Shown here one piece after another: positions 19,387 to 28,992 of a stretch of 39,003 nucleotides of DNA (the first letter of the stretch is position 1; each line of letters starts with the position of its first letter). The stretch is taken from NCBI GenBank assembly GCA_003427395.1, contig BFEA01000244.1, positions 1,806,083 through 1,845,085 on the forward strand. The letters run 5' to 3'. Under the pieces are notes generated by a model. That model searched no databases. It had not been told where the DNA came from and saw only the letters and a program-made list of their open reading frames with translations. Position numbers and translations under genes: made by a program. Source of the DNA: Chara braunii (Eukaryota; Streptophyta; Charophyceae; Charales; Characeae).

Positions 19387-20160
19387 GCTTTGGTAAGTTA
19401 CTCTGTACTCCGCATTGCAGATTCCAAACTGAAATTCGTAGTTACTACGGATGCGAGCCAGTACGGAATTGGCGCAGTGCTGCAGCAAGATGATGACGAT
19501 GGCTTGCGGCCGCTCAAATTCTGCAACAAACGCATGCCCGGCGAAAAGGTAGCCACTTCCACCTACATGCGCGAGCTCTATGCTTTGCATATGACCTTGG
19601 ACCATTGGAAGCACTATCTTTTGGGACGCCACTTCAAAGTGTTCTCAGATCATGAGACTCTGAAGTGGATCAAAGAGCAAACTGCCTTGCCCCCTACCTT
19701 ACTTCGCTGGTTTCATGAAATTGACATTTCCGACTTTGAATTAAGGCACAAAAAGGGCGGTTATAATCGAGTTGCTGATGCATTGTCTTGCCACCATGAG
19801 TACATGACTTGCCTTGTGAATTCCTATAAACTTCGGAAGAAACTGAAGGAGGAGATCGTAGAGGACACTGCCAAGGATCCAGACCTTAGTCCCATCCTTG
19901 AGCAGCTGCGGGCTGACCCCAACAGTCAGCCTGATTTTCACGAGTATGGAGGATTGATTTTTCGTCGTTACGCGAATTACGACGGTTTGTGTGTGCCCAA
20001 CCTTGAGCCTCTCCTCACACACTTTCTGGACTTGGCTCATGGACGGAGTGGACACTTTGGCATGACAAAGACTTATGGAAACCTATTGAGACAGTTTGAT
20101 TGGCCTGACCTGAAGGGATCTGCTGAAAAGTTTGTGGTTGAATGTCAAATTTGTCAATGA
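19387..20160 (+). pseudogene. Element D RNase H and integrase zinc-binding domain
   Basis: The RNase H acidic residues are all visible: VTTDASQY, MRELYAL, SDHETL and VADALS. The integrase N-terminal HHCC finger follows: HGRSGHFG supplies the two His and CQIC the two Cys, about 40 residues apart. A TGA at 20158-20160 stands where Arg is typical (CQRTK), consistent with CGA to TGA. Reading continues in frame into the integrase core. The frame is otherwise intact for 256 codons. Confidence 0.92.
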
Positions 20161-20816
20161 ACCAAACCATGTAGACAAAAGCCCATTGGGCTACTTACAC
20201 CCCTTCCCATTCCCGATGGTCCTGGGGAGTCTATCTCTATCGACTTCACCGACATGGGAAAGGTAAGTAAGAACGGCTATTCACAAGTCATGGTGACTGT
20301 TGACCGCTTCTCTAAATTTCTTAATGTAATTCCTTTGCCATCTCATGCTCCAACTGAATTGGTGATCCGTGAGTTCAAACAAAAGTACATTCTGCAATTC
20401 GAAACCTCGAAAACTCTCGTGAGTGATCGGGACCCGCGCTTCATCAGTACAGAATGGGAAGACTTCACGGCCCAACTCCCTGGCCTCAGTCTATGCATGA
20501 CATCTGGCCGACACCGCGAAGCCAACGGTTTGCTGAGGAAATCAACCAGACGGTGTTTCAACTTCTCCGCGCTTTAATCATTCCGGATCAGGAAACATGG
20601 GATGAAGAGTTGTATTTCATCAAGCGGTTGTACAACAACTCCATCCATTATGCCACCGGCATGACACCAAACAGGCTGCATTACGGTTGGCAAATTCGTA
20701 ATCCGCTCGCCTACCTATTCCCTGAGCAGCCAACTGGTTTAATGCCCGGCAGGCCTGGCTTCAGGGCCAAGTACGATTGCCTGCTGAAAGTTGCCATTGC
20801 AGCAATGACCAAGTGA
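20161..20816 (+). pseudogene. Element D integrase catalytic core
   Basis: The DDE integrase inserts the cDNA into the host genome. The first Asp is in SIDFTDMG, the second in LVSDRDPRF, and the Glu in GRHREANG (20518-20520; the usual HPE reads HRE). A one-base deletion near 20532 moves the remainder (AEEINQTVFQLLRALI through DQETWDEELYFIKRLYNN) into another frame. It ends at TGA 20814-20816. All three catalytic residues are present, so loss of function would come from the frameshift and stops. Confidence 0.9.
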
Positions 20817-21400
20817 CAGCACGCCATGATCCATCATGCAAACAAGAAGCGTCGTCCTTCAGATATTGAAGTGGGAAGTTATGTCTGGTCAAGATGTCTG
20901 GATTTTCAGAAGAAGAGGGAGTTTCACACAAACTTTTCCCACTCTATTATGGTTCGTGGTAAGTTCTGGATGTGATCAACGAAGATAGCTTTGGGCCTTC
21001 ATACGTAGTTGCTGTGACACCTCATCTGCGCGCATATCCCGTTTTTCATGCATAAAAATTGTATCTACACCGTGATGCTAAATTGTTCGATTACCGTGAA
21101 GACATGATTCCTCGTGCAATCAATGGTAGACATGAGATAGACAGGATTAAACAACACGTAGGGAAGAGACGAAACAAACAGTACTAGGCCCATTTCCTAT
21201 ATCACCCGTTGGATGATCTATACTGGATTTCCAAGCAGGAACTGTTGCGCAGAGCACCGCGGGTTGTTAAAGCCTGTGAGCGACAAATCGCCTCTAATGA
21301 TGCACCTAAAATCTCTGCCAAGCTCACTGCGACAGAGTATTCTCCAAATCTCTTTGCCTTGTTTGCTTACGATGCGTTTGTCGAGGACTCAGAATGAGTT
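20817..21400 (+). pseudogene. Element D integrase C-terminus with decayed chromodomain
   Basis: Downstream of the core a second frame carries the integrase C-terminal region (SFGPSYVVAVTPHLRAYPVFH), broken by a TAA near 21052. From 21131 to 21290 it resembles a chromodomain: HEIDRIKQHVG, then DDLYWISKQELLRRAP where chromodomains have the D-x-TWEP-x-x-x-L pattern. A TAG at 21185-21187 interrupts it (QY*AHF, Gln likely ancestral). Chromodomains at this position define chromoviruses and steer integration to particular chromatin. The aromatic cage is not clearly preserved. A tail follows, to a stop at about 21395-21397. Confidence 0.65.
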
Positions 21401-21427
21401 ACTCGCTCCAAGGGACCTCGCTCTCGA

Positions 21428-21440
21428 GGGGGGAGTAGTG
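21428..21440 (+). promoter_or_regulatory. Polypurine tract of element D
   Basis: The purine-rich run GGGGGGAGTAGTG lies directly before the TGATGACC that opens the 3' LTR. It is the expected primer for plus-strand cDNA synthesis and fixes the LTR start at 21441. Confidence 0.85.
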
Positions 21441-22645
21441 TGATGACCCGACCAAACATGGACTGAAACACACAACCAATTTCTGAGTTTTGCTCATAGA
21501 GTGAATGTCATGCTGAGTTTCTCACTTGCTACTAAGTTCTCTAAGTCTGTGTGTATGCACACTTGCTGGACTGCAGGTCTGTCTGAGTGTTGGTTGGCTC
21601 GAGTGTGTGTGTGGCCCACAAGGGCACTTGTTCGTTCGTTGGGCCCTCAGGGTCGGTACTTACTTGTGGCCGTGACATTGAGGGATTGCAACGGGGGAAA
21701 ACACTCAAGTATCAGGTAGGCCGGTACCACACCTTGAAGAGGTAGATATGTGGGTACCGGAGGCCGAGCAGAAGAAGAGAAAAGTGGCATTTTGAAGAGG
21801 CCCAGTAGTTGTAGGCTAGGTCTAGGTGGGTACCAGTCCAACCAGTCTGAGTCTAGGGCCTGCACGCGCAATATCAGAGTCTGCAATGATGTTTCCCTCC
21901 GAAAGGGAGGAGGTACCTGTTGCTTGGGAAGGTCGAGTGGCCTGGAAGTCACCGCCCAAGAGGCAACCAGGCTGCTATATCTCCAGGCCGGGCGAAAAGC
22001 CCAACCTCATTGTCGGTGTGCAAGTTTGGCGACACACTGGTTGGAGCGCTGGCTGGAGCAGCGCTGTTGGGGAAGAAGCAAGGACTTGGAGGAGGAAGAA
22101 GGACAGGAAAGGGGAGGAGCGCTAGAGGTACGTGGCAGCCATCTTCATCACCTTGGTAGGCGTTGCAGCAGGAAGGCCCCAACTGGGGTTGAGCTACACC
22201 AAGAAACTTCGAGGCAGAGTCAGGCATGGCGTCCTGAGCTAGGGCAGCCATAAGTGCTTTGGGTTGTCCTTTGGACATCTGGGCGAAGCCTAGCAGTCCG
22301 CCATAGCCTCGACCTATGAGAGCGAAGAGTGGGAGAGGCGGCCATGGCTATGGTGGACCTCAAGTGATACCTGCAGTAGAAGAGGGAGTCAGACTTTGAT
22401 TCTGGTTCAGCTATTCAACATTGTATTAATATTTCTTGTGTGAATAAAAGAGGAGGAGAGTCGAGCGAAGAAGAAGAGCTTTATTATTTGTCTATGTTGG
22501 TGTACATCATTTTCTTCTTCTTTCTTACTTCTTCTTCTTCTTCTAACCTTCTCCCTCCTCTCAAGTTCATTCATTTATTTATGCCATTGAACGACATTGT
22601 ACGATCTGATGAATGTGTATCTCGAAATTGGCCAGGATGATAACA
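21441..22645 (+). repeat. 3' LTR of element D (1205 bp)
   Basis: It begins TGATGACCCG after the polypurine tract and ends GATAACA, giving TG...CA ends. The last 391 bp match the sequence before the primer site at 12808. It contains no genes; GC-rich purine stretches lie near 22070-22120 and a CT-rich tract near 22510-22560. The bases after it are GATTG. No matching copy was found at a defined 5' LTR start, because that start is missing. Confidence 0.9.
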
Positions 22646-23533
22646 GATTGATTGATTGATTATGACACACTTATTAGTCCCCAAAAACGTGGATTTTGAC
22701 CTAACTGCCCAAATCGAATCTTTTTTCTTTTCTTGGATTTCGTTTTCCCGCCATTTCTGTTCGTGGAAAATCGCAATAGCGTAGCACCTGAAAGGCTGAA
22801 AGTTTCGTTTTTCGTTCTCTTTTGAAATTTGAAATTTCGTTGCTGGAAATCCAGAATATTATTACGGATTTTTTTTTTTCGACTTGTATGTCCTTTGTAA
22901 TTTCCCGTTATTTAAAAAAATATGTGAATCTTTGGAATTTTCGAAATTCGTTATTTCAAAGTTTTTTTGGAAATTTATTGCGTTGATTTTTTATTCACAC
23001 ATTCTGGTGGTAACGAAAATTTTGAAATTTGTTATAACCGTTATTCCAAGATGCCGAAATTATTTTTACGGGAAATCCCCCGTGTAGTACCTTTTTTTTA
23101 AACTGGCGTACTCTCATCCGAGTAATTCCAATTTTTTTTTTTTTTTAATTCTCTTAACACTTGGATTTTTTTTTTCTTTCACAGTTCTGTTATTTTTCTA
23201 TTACTCATTCACTATTATTATTCATTGCAGTCTGAAATTCGAATTTTTTTTTTACCTTATTTCTTTCGGATGATGTGTTGTGGGGGAAGATTAGGAGACC
23301 TACCGAACTTGCAATTTCAATTTTTTTTTTCCTTTTCCTCGAAATTTTAAGCAAAGTTCCAACTTTTCGTTTTGATTAGTAGCTCCTTATCTGGGCGATC
23401 CACAAGATCCCACACTCCCCATCTCTCTGCTCCCTCCCTTCTCTTCTTCCTCTTCAACTGCCCGTCAGATACTCCCGACTGCGGCATTGATAAGTTATCA
23501 CCTCCGCATAACCATGTGAACAATCCGCGACGC
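22646..23533 (+). other. AT-rich 5' region of element A' (LTR/leader)
   Basis: There are no genes here. The region matches element A's 10620-11193 in inverted orientation and is somewhat longer. Long T-runs (for example 22869-22878, 23131-23146, 23323-23332) and repeated GAAATTT/AAATTTC words dominate. From about 23390 it becomes CT-rich up to the gag start. No primer-binding site of the initiator-Met type was seen, so the priming tRNA of this family is unknown to me. Confidence 0.7.
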
Positions 23534-24560
23534 ATGACTGTACTCACTCGCACACATACAGCCGAGATGGAGCAAAAGGAAGGTGAATCTGATGAGGCCT
23601 ATGCGACATGGATTATGACTTTGATGGCCGAGAGTAAGGAGTGGGCAGAAGCAGCAGCAGCTGCACTAAAGAAGGAGGCACAGACAAAGAGGCTTCATCT
23701 TCTGGCAGAAGAACAACGACAAAAGCACGCAGCAGCAGCAGCTAAGACCGCAGATGAAAAATGCATACGGCGACGGGAGATTCTATTCAAGGAGGAAAAT
23801 GCGGTACACACGCAGGCCAAAGAGTGGCAGACGGAGGCCGAGAGTGGGGAACCCGCTGACTATGGGAACAAGCTAGCTCAACTGCTCAACCGTGTCTCGG
23901 ACCTTCTCTCTACGTGCATTGCACAGCAGGAGAACATTCATCTTTCGACCACACCAACCAAACGCTAGCAGTCAGTGGATCGATTGACCAAGCGCGTACA
24001 ACAGTTGGAGCAGCAACCCGTCGCCACCTCCAGCAATCGGCCCCTCCGACCTCGCCGACCGTGTCAAAGTCTTGGAGATAGACGTGGGAACACTCAAGAC
24101 TGGGGCACATCGGCTGGAGCAGCAGGTTTGCGGAGCAACAACCGGCCCTAGCACGTCCTCACGCGAGAGCATTCCCAAATTTGAGGGGCTCCTGATCTTC
24201 TGTGATGCATCAACGACGGACCCTATACCTTGGTGGCGCCAGTTTGAACTAAAGTTGGACATCCACAAGGTCGCCGACAAGAATCGACACACATATTTGT
24301 ACTCCCGGTCAAGAGGAGCATGTCAAGCATGGTTGGACAACATGCTGTCCACACATGCATGCACAGTTCCTGAGTTGCACAACTTCATCACCTGGGCCGA
24401 TCTCACAGTGGCATGGAAGAAACGATTCCAAGTGGAGCCGCCCGAACATTAGGCGATGGACAAGCTGCTGACATTCTCTTAGAACAGCATGCCAAGCGGA
24501 GACTGGATATTCGAGTACCAACGCTTGGCGAGCACGCCGAAGTTGTCGATGACCTTGAAC
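23534..24560 (+). pseudogene. Element A' gag, N-terminal and core parts
   Basis: The ATG at 23534 opens an Ala/Glu/Lys-rich, helix-prone region (KEWAEAAAAALKKEAQTK). It ends with a TAG at 23966-23968, then a frameshift. A second frame holds a coiled-coil-like stretch (LADRVKVLEIDVGTLK, near 24046-24095) and the gag core: IPKFEGLLIFCDAS, WWRQFELKLDIHKV, ACQAWLDNML, WKKRFQVEPPEH. TAG codons at 24450-24452 and 24480-24482 interrupt it where Gln is likely ancestral. A further frameshift lies near 24560. Confidence 0.8.
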
Positions 24561-25078
24561 GACAAAAGCTTTACTTCATTAAGAGGTCGTGCCCGACCTT
24601 GCAAAACGCGTTGACTCAAGTCGCCGAGAACCTCACTCAGAGTGAGGAGCTCTTCAACAAAGTCGCGCAGATCATCATGACGAACATGGAAGCCAAGAAT
24701 ATTGGTCGTTCGTCGATTGTCGGCCAGGGCACGTATCAGCATCGACCGAAAGTGGCCGTGGTCGAGGCAGCAACGCCAAGCAAACCTTCAACTCCGAAAG
24801 AGGCTGCCTCTTCTGACGAGGGAGACAGATTAGCAGCCGCCCGGAATGGTGCCCGCCCCGCCAAAGGAAGAGGTCGCGGCAAAGCGAAGACAAACACCAC
24901 ATCTTCCGGGCCCGGAGAAGCGACTCGAGTTCAAGACCCTTGGACGCATTATGGCGTTTCGGAAAGCGTTTACGGCGTCCGCACCAAATACCGGTATTGT
25001 CTATGGTGCGACAGTGCAGTGCATGACACCGCAAGCTGCCCCACAAAAGCCAAGTGCACTTCCAAGTCGGGAAAGTGA
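24561..25078 (+). pseudogene. Element A' gag C-terminal part with zinc knuckle
   Basis: The frame reads KLYFIKRSCPTLQNALTQVA and ELFNKVAQIIMTNMEAKN, the end of the gag core, then a Pro/Ala/Ser linker and a basic GRGRGKAK patch. Next is YRYCLWCDSAVHDTASCPTK, a perfect C-X2-C-X4-H-X4-C nucleocapsid knuckle. It ends with TGA at 25076-25078. The corresponding region in element A survives only from the linker onward. Confidence 0.85.
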
Positions 25079-25969
25079 GCATCGGCGAGAGTGATGCAAC
25101 GACACTCTCGACGCCTTCGAAACCGGTTGCCGTGCGGGTAACCTCCCTCTGTTCCGGGTTTATGAGAAAGTCGTAAGTCCTCCCATCCCTCATTCTTTCG
25201 AGGACTATGCTGCCCGGCTCGTACTTTCGCTGAATTCACGAGCCCAAAGACAGGATGTATGTGCGGTTTCTTCTCCGTTCGGAAGCAGTGGCATTGAGTC
25301 GTCTTTAAGTGGACCTTCACAAGATTTGGCGCGCGCGTTCAATATAGAGGACTTGGACCCGTTGACGCCTGATGATTTTGCATGTTCCTCTCCCTTCCAC
25401 CAGCTGCTTACTGGAACCGCAATGCGCAACACTTAGCGCTCATCTACATACATACTTGGCCTTTTAGCACCACCAACTTCGCCGATGGATGACGAAGTCG
25501 TGGTGGGGGACATCCTTGCGTATGCTACCAAGGTGGCCCACGAGCTTCGCACACAGAGGCACGATGACAACAACGCACCACTCCTTTATGTCCTCATCCA
25601 AGTTGGGCAAGCGTCTTGCAGTGCTTTGCTGGATAGCGGCGCGACTCGCAATTTCATCAGCTAGTCCTTCATCCAAAGGGTCGGTCTTGGCACACAAGTT
25701 CGAAGAAAGGCACACCCTACGGCGATCAAGTTGGTGGACGGTCAGACGCAACCACTCCTTGACCGCTACATCGAGGTCGTACCGGTCTATTTCGCAGCAT
25801 GCGAATCGGTGACGTTTGACGTCTTGGACATGGACTTCGACATCATTTTGGGAATGCCTTGGCGTGCACGTGCGGATCACACGGTCAACTTCCACTGGCG
25901 GACACTTATGGTCCATGACGCCTTTGGCGCCGAAGTGCCGTGTATTATCCCTCTTCCGCACCCTTCGAT
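25079..25969 (+). pseudogene. Element A' aspartic protease region
   Basis: A variable spacer (SFEDYAARLVLSL) leads to the retropepsin, with catalytic loop LLDSGATRNFIS near 25629-25660. The D-S-G is intact here, unlike element A. A TAG follows at 25662-25664 where element A has Gln. A stop near 25434 and a frameshift around 25390-25450 also break the spacer. The second motif is FDIILGMPWRA near 25837-25869. The frame continues without a stop into RT. Confidence 0.85.
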
Positions 25970-27076
25970 CCGGTGCCAAGTTGTGACGACCAAGTCATTC
26001 CGGGCTACTTGTGCTTATGAGCGGCCCGACGAGATAGACCTATGTTTTCTTCGAACCGCCGCAGTAGCTGAATCTCCACCCACAGATTTGTCTTCGGACC
26101 CCCGTGTGGTATGGTTGCTTGACGAGTTCGTCGATATCTTCAAGTCACCTACCGGTGTGGTGCCGGATCGGCCAATCTCTCACGAGATCATTCTCGAGGC
26201 CGGTGTTGTGCCGCCGAAAGGTTGCATCTATCGCATGAGCGACGAGGAACTTACAGTACTCTGCGCGCAGCTCAATGACTTGTTGGACAAAGGCTGGATC
26301 CGACCTAGTAGCTCACCATATGGTGCACCAGTTCTCTTTTTACGGAAGAAGAACAACGGTTTTCGCCTATGCATTGATTACCGCAAACTCAATGCACAAA
26401 CCGTCAAGAACGCGGGACCTTTTCCTCGTATTAACAACCTTCTGGAGCGTTTGGGCGGCGTAATTATTTTTCCAAAATTGGATTTGAACTCGGGATATCA
26501 TCAGATTTGATACGCCCGCAAGATCGCGACAAGACCCCGTTCAAGACCCGGTATGGTCATTTTGAGTGGGTGGTCATGCTTTTTGGCCTCACCAATGCCC
26601 CGACGACTTTCCAAGCGGCGATGACCAACGAGTTCCGCGCAATGCTAGATTGGTTTGTGCTGGTCTACTTGGACGACATCCTTATCTATAACCCGACCTT
26701 GGAGGAACATCTCGAGCATCTTCGACGTGTATTGGAGACGCTCCATTGCGCCAAGTACAAAGCCAACCTCAGCAAGTGCAAATTCGTGCGTCAAGAGTTT
26801 GAATACTTGGGTCGTTTTGTCACACCAGCGGGCATCAATCTGTTGTCAGACAAGATTCAAGCCATCCAAGATTGGCCAGAGTCCCGGAATGTCACAAATG
26901 TCTGTTCGTTCCTTGGCCTTGCCGGCTACTACCAACATTTCATTAAGGGATACTCGAAGATTGCGGCCCACTTCACCAAGCTCCAATGCGAGGATTGGTC
27001 GTTCGACTTCGGGAAGGATGCGCGAGAATCATTTTTGGCCCTCAAGGCTGCATTATTATCCGCGGAGGTCTTGCGC
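25970..27076 (+). pseudogene. Element A' reverse transcriptase (truncated by C)
   Basis: The fingers ([28 protein letters not shown]) and the first part of the palm (FPKLDLNSGYHQI) end at TGA 26508-26510 because of a one-base deletion. The next frame continues with MLFGLTNAPTTFQ and the catalytic VYLDDIL (intact), then thumb and connection ([17 protein letters not shown]). At 27076, inside SAEVLR, the coding sequence ends and C begins. The frame runs on meaninglessly to 27175. RNase H and integrase are absent. Confidence 0.9.
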
Positions 27077-27534
27077 TGCCGCACTTTTTCTAGTCGAACC
27101 TCTTCAGGCGACCAGAAGGCCAACAGGCTGTCACACACGTTTTGGATGACGTTTGCAATGAATAAAATAAATTAAATAAAGCAAATCCCTTCCTGTTGTG
27201 TGCGTCTGGCTTCGAGCGAGACCCTTCAATTACGGTCTTCGCCGGTCCCCGGTCTTAGGAACCTTTTATTTTGATTCGGAACAGCAGAGAATCATGCAAA
27301 TAATAGTCATAAAGTTCAGATATGTCATGCATGCATCAATTTTGTCAATTTACTAATTTTGAGAACTGTGACAAAATCATCAGAGAAATGCAATCATCAG
27401 CAACGACAATGCAAAAAACAAGACTTACTGACTCGAGCAATGACAACGTTAAGTGAGGGAAAAATGGGAACTCATAATAGTCTCGGAAAGTACACATGGA
27501 AGGGAGTATGGCCAGCACTAGTCTCGAGTCCTCA
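27077..27534 (-). repeat. LTR-like end of element C (minus strand, 458 bp)
   Basis: In inverted form it matches 34567-35017 along its length, for example GAGACCCTTCAATTACG and CTAAGACCGGGGACCG. On the - strand it begins TGAGGACT, just after a purine-rich AGAGGGATGAG, and ends AAGTGCGGCA. It thus has TG...CA ends with a polypurine-like tract before the TG. The 5'/3' identity is inferred from the adjacent coding remnant. The outer edge abuts the RT of A'. Confidence 0.65.
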
Positions 27535-27800
27535 CTCATCCCTCTGGGTCACACTCTCAATCTCTCATTTTGTTGTATGTCTCTCGTGCTTCGTGCCATA
27601 TCTCCGTACTCTCTGAGGTTGTGGTCTCTGGATGTAGAGTCACCTGAAGCCTACCAGCTCTTAACACTTCCATCCAAGTCCTATGATACGAAAGTCAACC
27701 ATAGCACAAAACTCCTCCCATATGGTTGAAAGATATGGCCGTGAGAAAATCCCTCGCCTGAGATGCTGGAAATCTAATGGTTTAGTCACTGCCTCATAAA
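27535..27800 (-). pseudogene. Element C coding remnant, unrecognised protein
   Basis: On the - strand this reads DFQHLRRGIFSRPYLSTIWEE, then FCAMVDFRIIGLGWKC, a stop, and LVGFR-LYIQRPQPQRV. The + strand copy at 34330-34560 encodes the same peptide with conservative differences. The shared reading frame shows that this was a protein. I do not recognise it: no RT, integrase or zinc motif is visible. The sequence is cut off by an A/T hairpin and an assembly gap. Confidence 0.5.
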
Positions 27801-27838
27801 AAAAAGAAAAAAAAAAAGCGTTTTTTTTTTTTTTTTCG

Positions 27839-27870
<32 letters not shown>

Positions 27871-27876
27871 CCCCAC
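27797..27876. repeat. Poly-A/poly-T hairpin and (TTGA)n microsatellite at gap edge
   Basis: An A-rich run (27797-27817, one G) faces a T-run (27821-27836) across GCG, followed by eight or so TTGA units (27839-27869) and GGCCCCAC at the gap. The structure probably caused the assembly break. The A' outer edge also contains TTGATTGATT words, but the match is too simple to mean much. Confidence 0.85.
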
Positions 27877-28566
27877 NNNNNNNNNNNNNNNNNNNNNNNN
27901 NNNNNNNNNNNNNNNNNNNNNNNNNNNNNNNNNNNNNNNNNNNNNNNNNNNNNNNNNNNNNNNNNNNNNNNNNNNNNNNNNNNNNNNNNNNNNNNNNNNN
28001 NNNNNNNNNNNNNNNNNNNNNNNNNNNNNNNNNNNNNNNNNNNNNNNNNNNNNNNNNNNNNNNNNNNNNNNNNNNNNNNNNNNNNNNNNNNNNNNNNNNN
28101 NNNNNNNNNNNNNNNNNNNNNNNNNNNNNNNNNNNNNNNNNNNNNNNNNNNNNNNNNNNNNNNNNNNNNNNNNNNNNNNNNNNNNNNNNNNNNNNNNNNN
28201 NNNNNNNNNNNNNNNNNNNNNNNNNNNNNNNNNNNNNNNNNNNNNNNNNNNNNNNNNNNNNNNNNNNNNNNNNNNNNNNNNNNNNNNNNNNNNNNNNNNN
28301 NNNNNNNNNNNNNNNNNNNNNNNNNNNNNNNNNNNNNNNNNNNNNNNNNNNNNNNNNNNNNNNNNNNNNNNNNNNNNNNNNNNNNNNNNNNNNNNNNNNN
28401 NNNNNNNNNNNNNNNNNNNNNNNNNNNNNNNNNNNNNNNNNNNNNNNNNNNNNNNNNNNNNNNNNNNNNNNNNNNNNNNNNNNNNNNNNNNNNNNNNNNN
28501 NNNNNNNNNNNNNNNNNNNNNNNNNNNNNNNNNNNNNNNNNNNNNNNNNNNNNNNNNNNNNNNNNN
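27877..28566. other. Assembly gap (690 N)
   Basis: Undetermined bases. It hides the inner part of element C and the transition into the unassigned block. Open frames crossing it are artefacts. Confidence 1.
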
Positions 28567-28761
28567 TGCCAACAAAAAATCCCCCCCCCCAAAAAAAACT
28601 TTTTTTAAAATTTATTTTTCAATTTCTCTTCTCCACCTTTTCTGTTTTTTATTTTTTATAATTCTAAAAAACTTGTCTGTTTCCAAAAAAAAATATTTGG
28701 GGTTGTAGGGATTAAAAATCCCTACAACCCCATATACCACTGGGCTATTTGCTGGGAACCC
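28567..28761. other. Low-complexity stretch with a perfect 15-bp hairpin
   Basis: C-, A- and T-runs follow the gap. At 28699-28713 and 28717-28731 lies a perfect inverted repeat, GGGGTTGTAGGGATT and its complement, with a 3-base AAA loop. No gene is present. Confidence 0.8.
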
Positions 28762-28992
28762 CTATGAATCTTGGTCCTCCGAATTCTCACACTGAGGAAC
28801 AATCCAAGATTCGGGGCAATCAGCAGGAAACCAAAGTTGTAATTCAATTGTCATGACGTTGAATATTTGGAATCGTTGATTACAACGAGTAGGATCCTCA
28901 GAGGCTATATGCCCAGCAACCATTCTATCTCTCTGGTTGAAGATATAGTCCGATGCCATTAGGAAACTAGTGGTTGAATTGACCCGAGCTTA
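28762..28992 (-). CDS. Short unrecognised open frame
   Basis: The - strand is open from after a TAA near 28995 to the stop at 28762-28764, with an ATG at 28959. The product from that ATG is 65 residues ([20 protein letters not shown] at its start; it ends in an acidic tail). Composition is protein-like, with varied residues, a [10 protein letters not shown] stretch and a [11 protein letters not shown] stretch. The frame stays open for a while beyond the stop (GFPANSPVVYG), toward the hairpin. I recognise no family. It could be an exon or a transposon remnant, and chance is not excluded. Confidence 0.25.

Larger units (their letters stand above)
12403..22645 (+). mobile_element. Element D: chromovirus-like Ty3/gypsy retrotransposon
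   Basis: The order is LTR end (12403-12806), primer site, leader, gag, protease, RT, RNase H, integrase, chromodomain remnant, polypurine tract and 3' LTR (21441-22645, TG...CA). Shared LTR sequence (12403-12806 against 22255-22645) shows about two dozen substitutions plus a ~20-bp indel over roughly 390 bp, so the insertion is not recent. Coding regions are interrupted by several frameshifts and stops, a hAT-like insertion and a tandem duplication. The catalytic RT motif reads YLDN. I could not see a CCHC knuckle in this family's gag. Confidence 0.88.
22646..27076 (+). mobile_element. Element A': second copy of family A, plus strand, truncated
   Basis: It follows the end of the D LTR almost directly (the edge TGATTGATTA starts at 22649). 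It contains the AT-rich 5' region, gag, protease, RT fingers/palm and the start of the RT connection. It stops at GGTCTTGCGC (27076), where C begins. Element A continues past the same point with RNase H, so the truncation is clear. The protein is interrupted by several TAG stops and at least three frameshifts. Confidence 0.9.

Noticed and set aside
27661-28708. Long frames across the second assembly gap
   Set aside because: Same artefact. Only the ~45 residues left of the gap on the - strand have support, from the C' copy.
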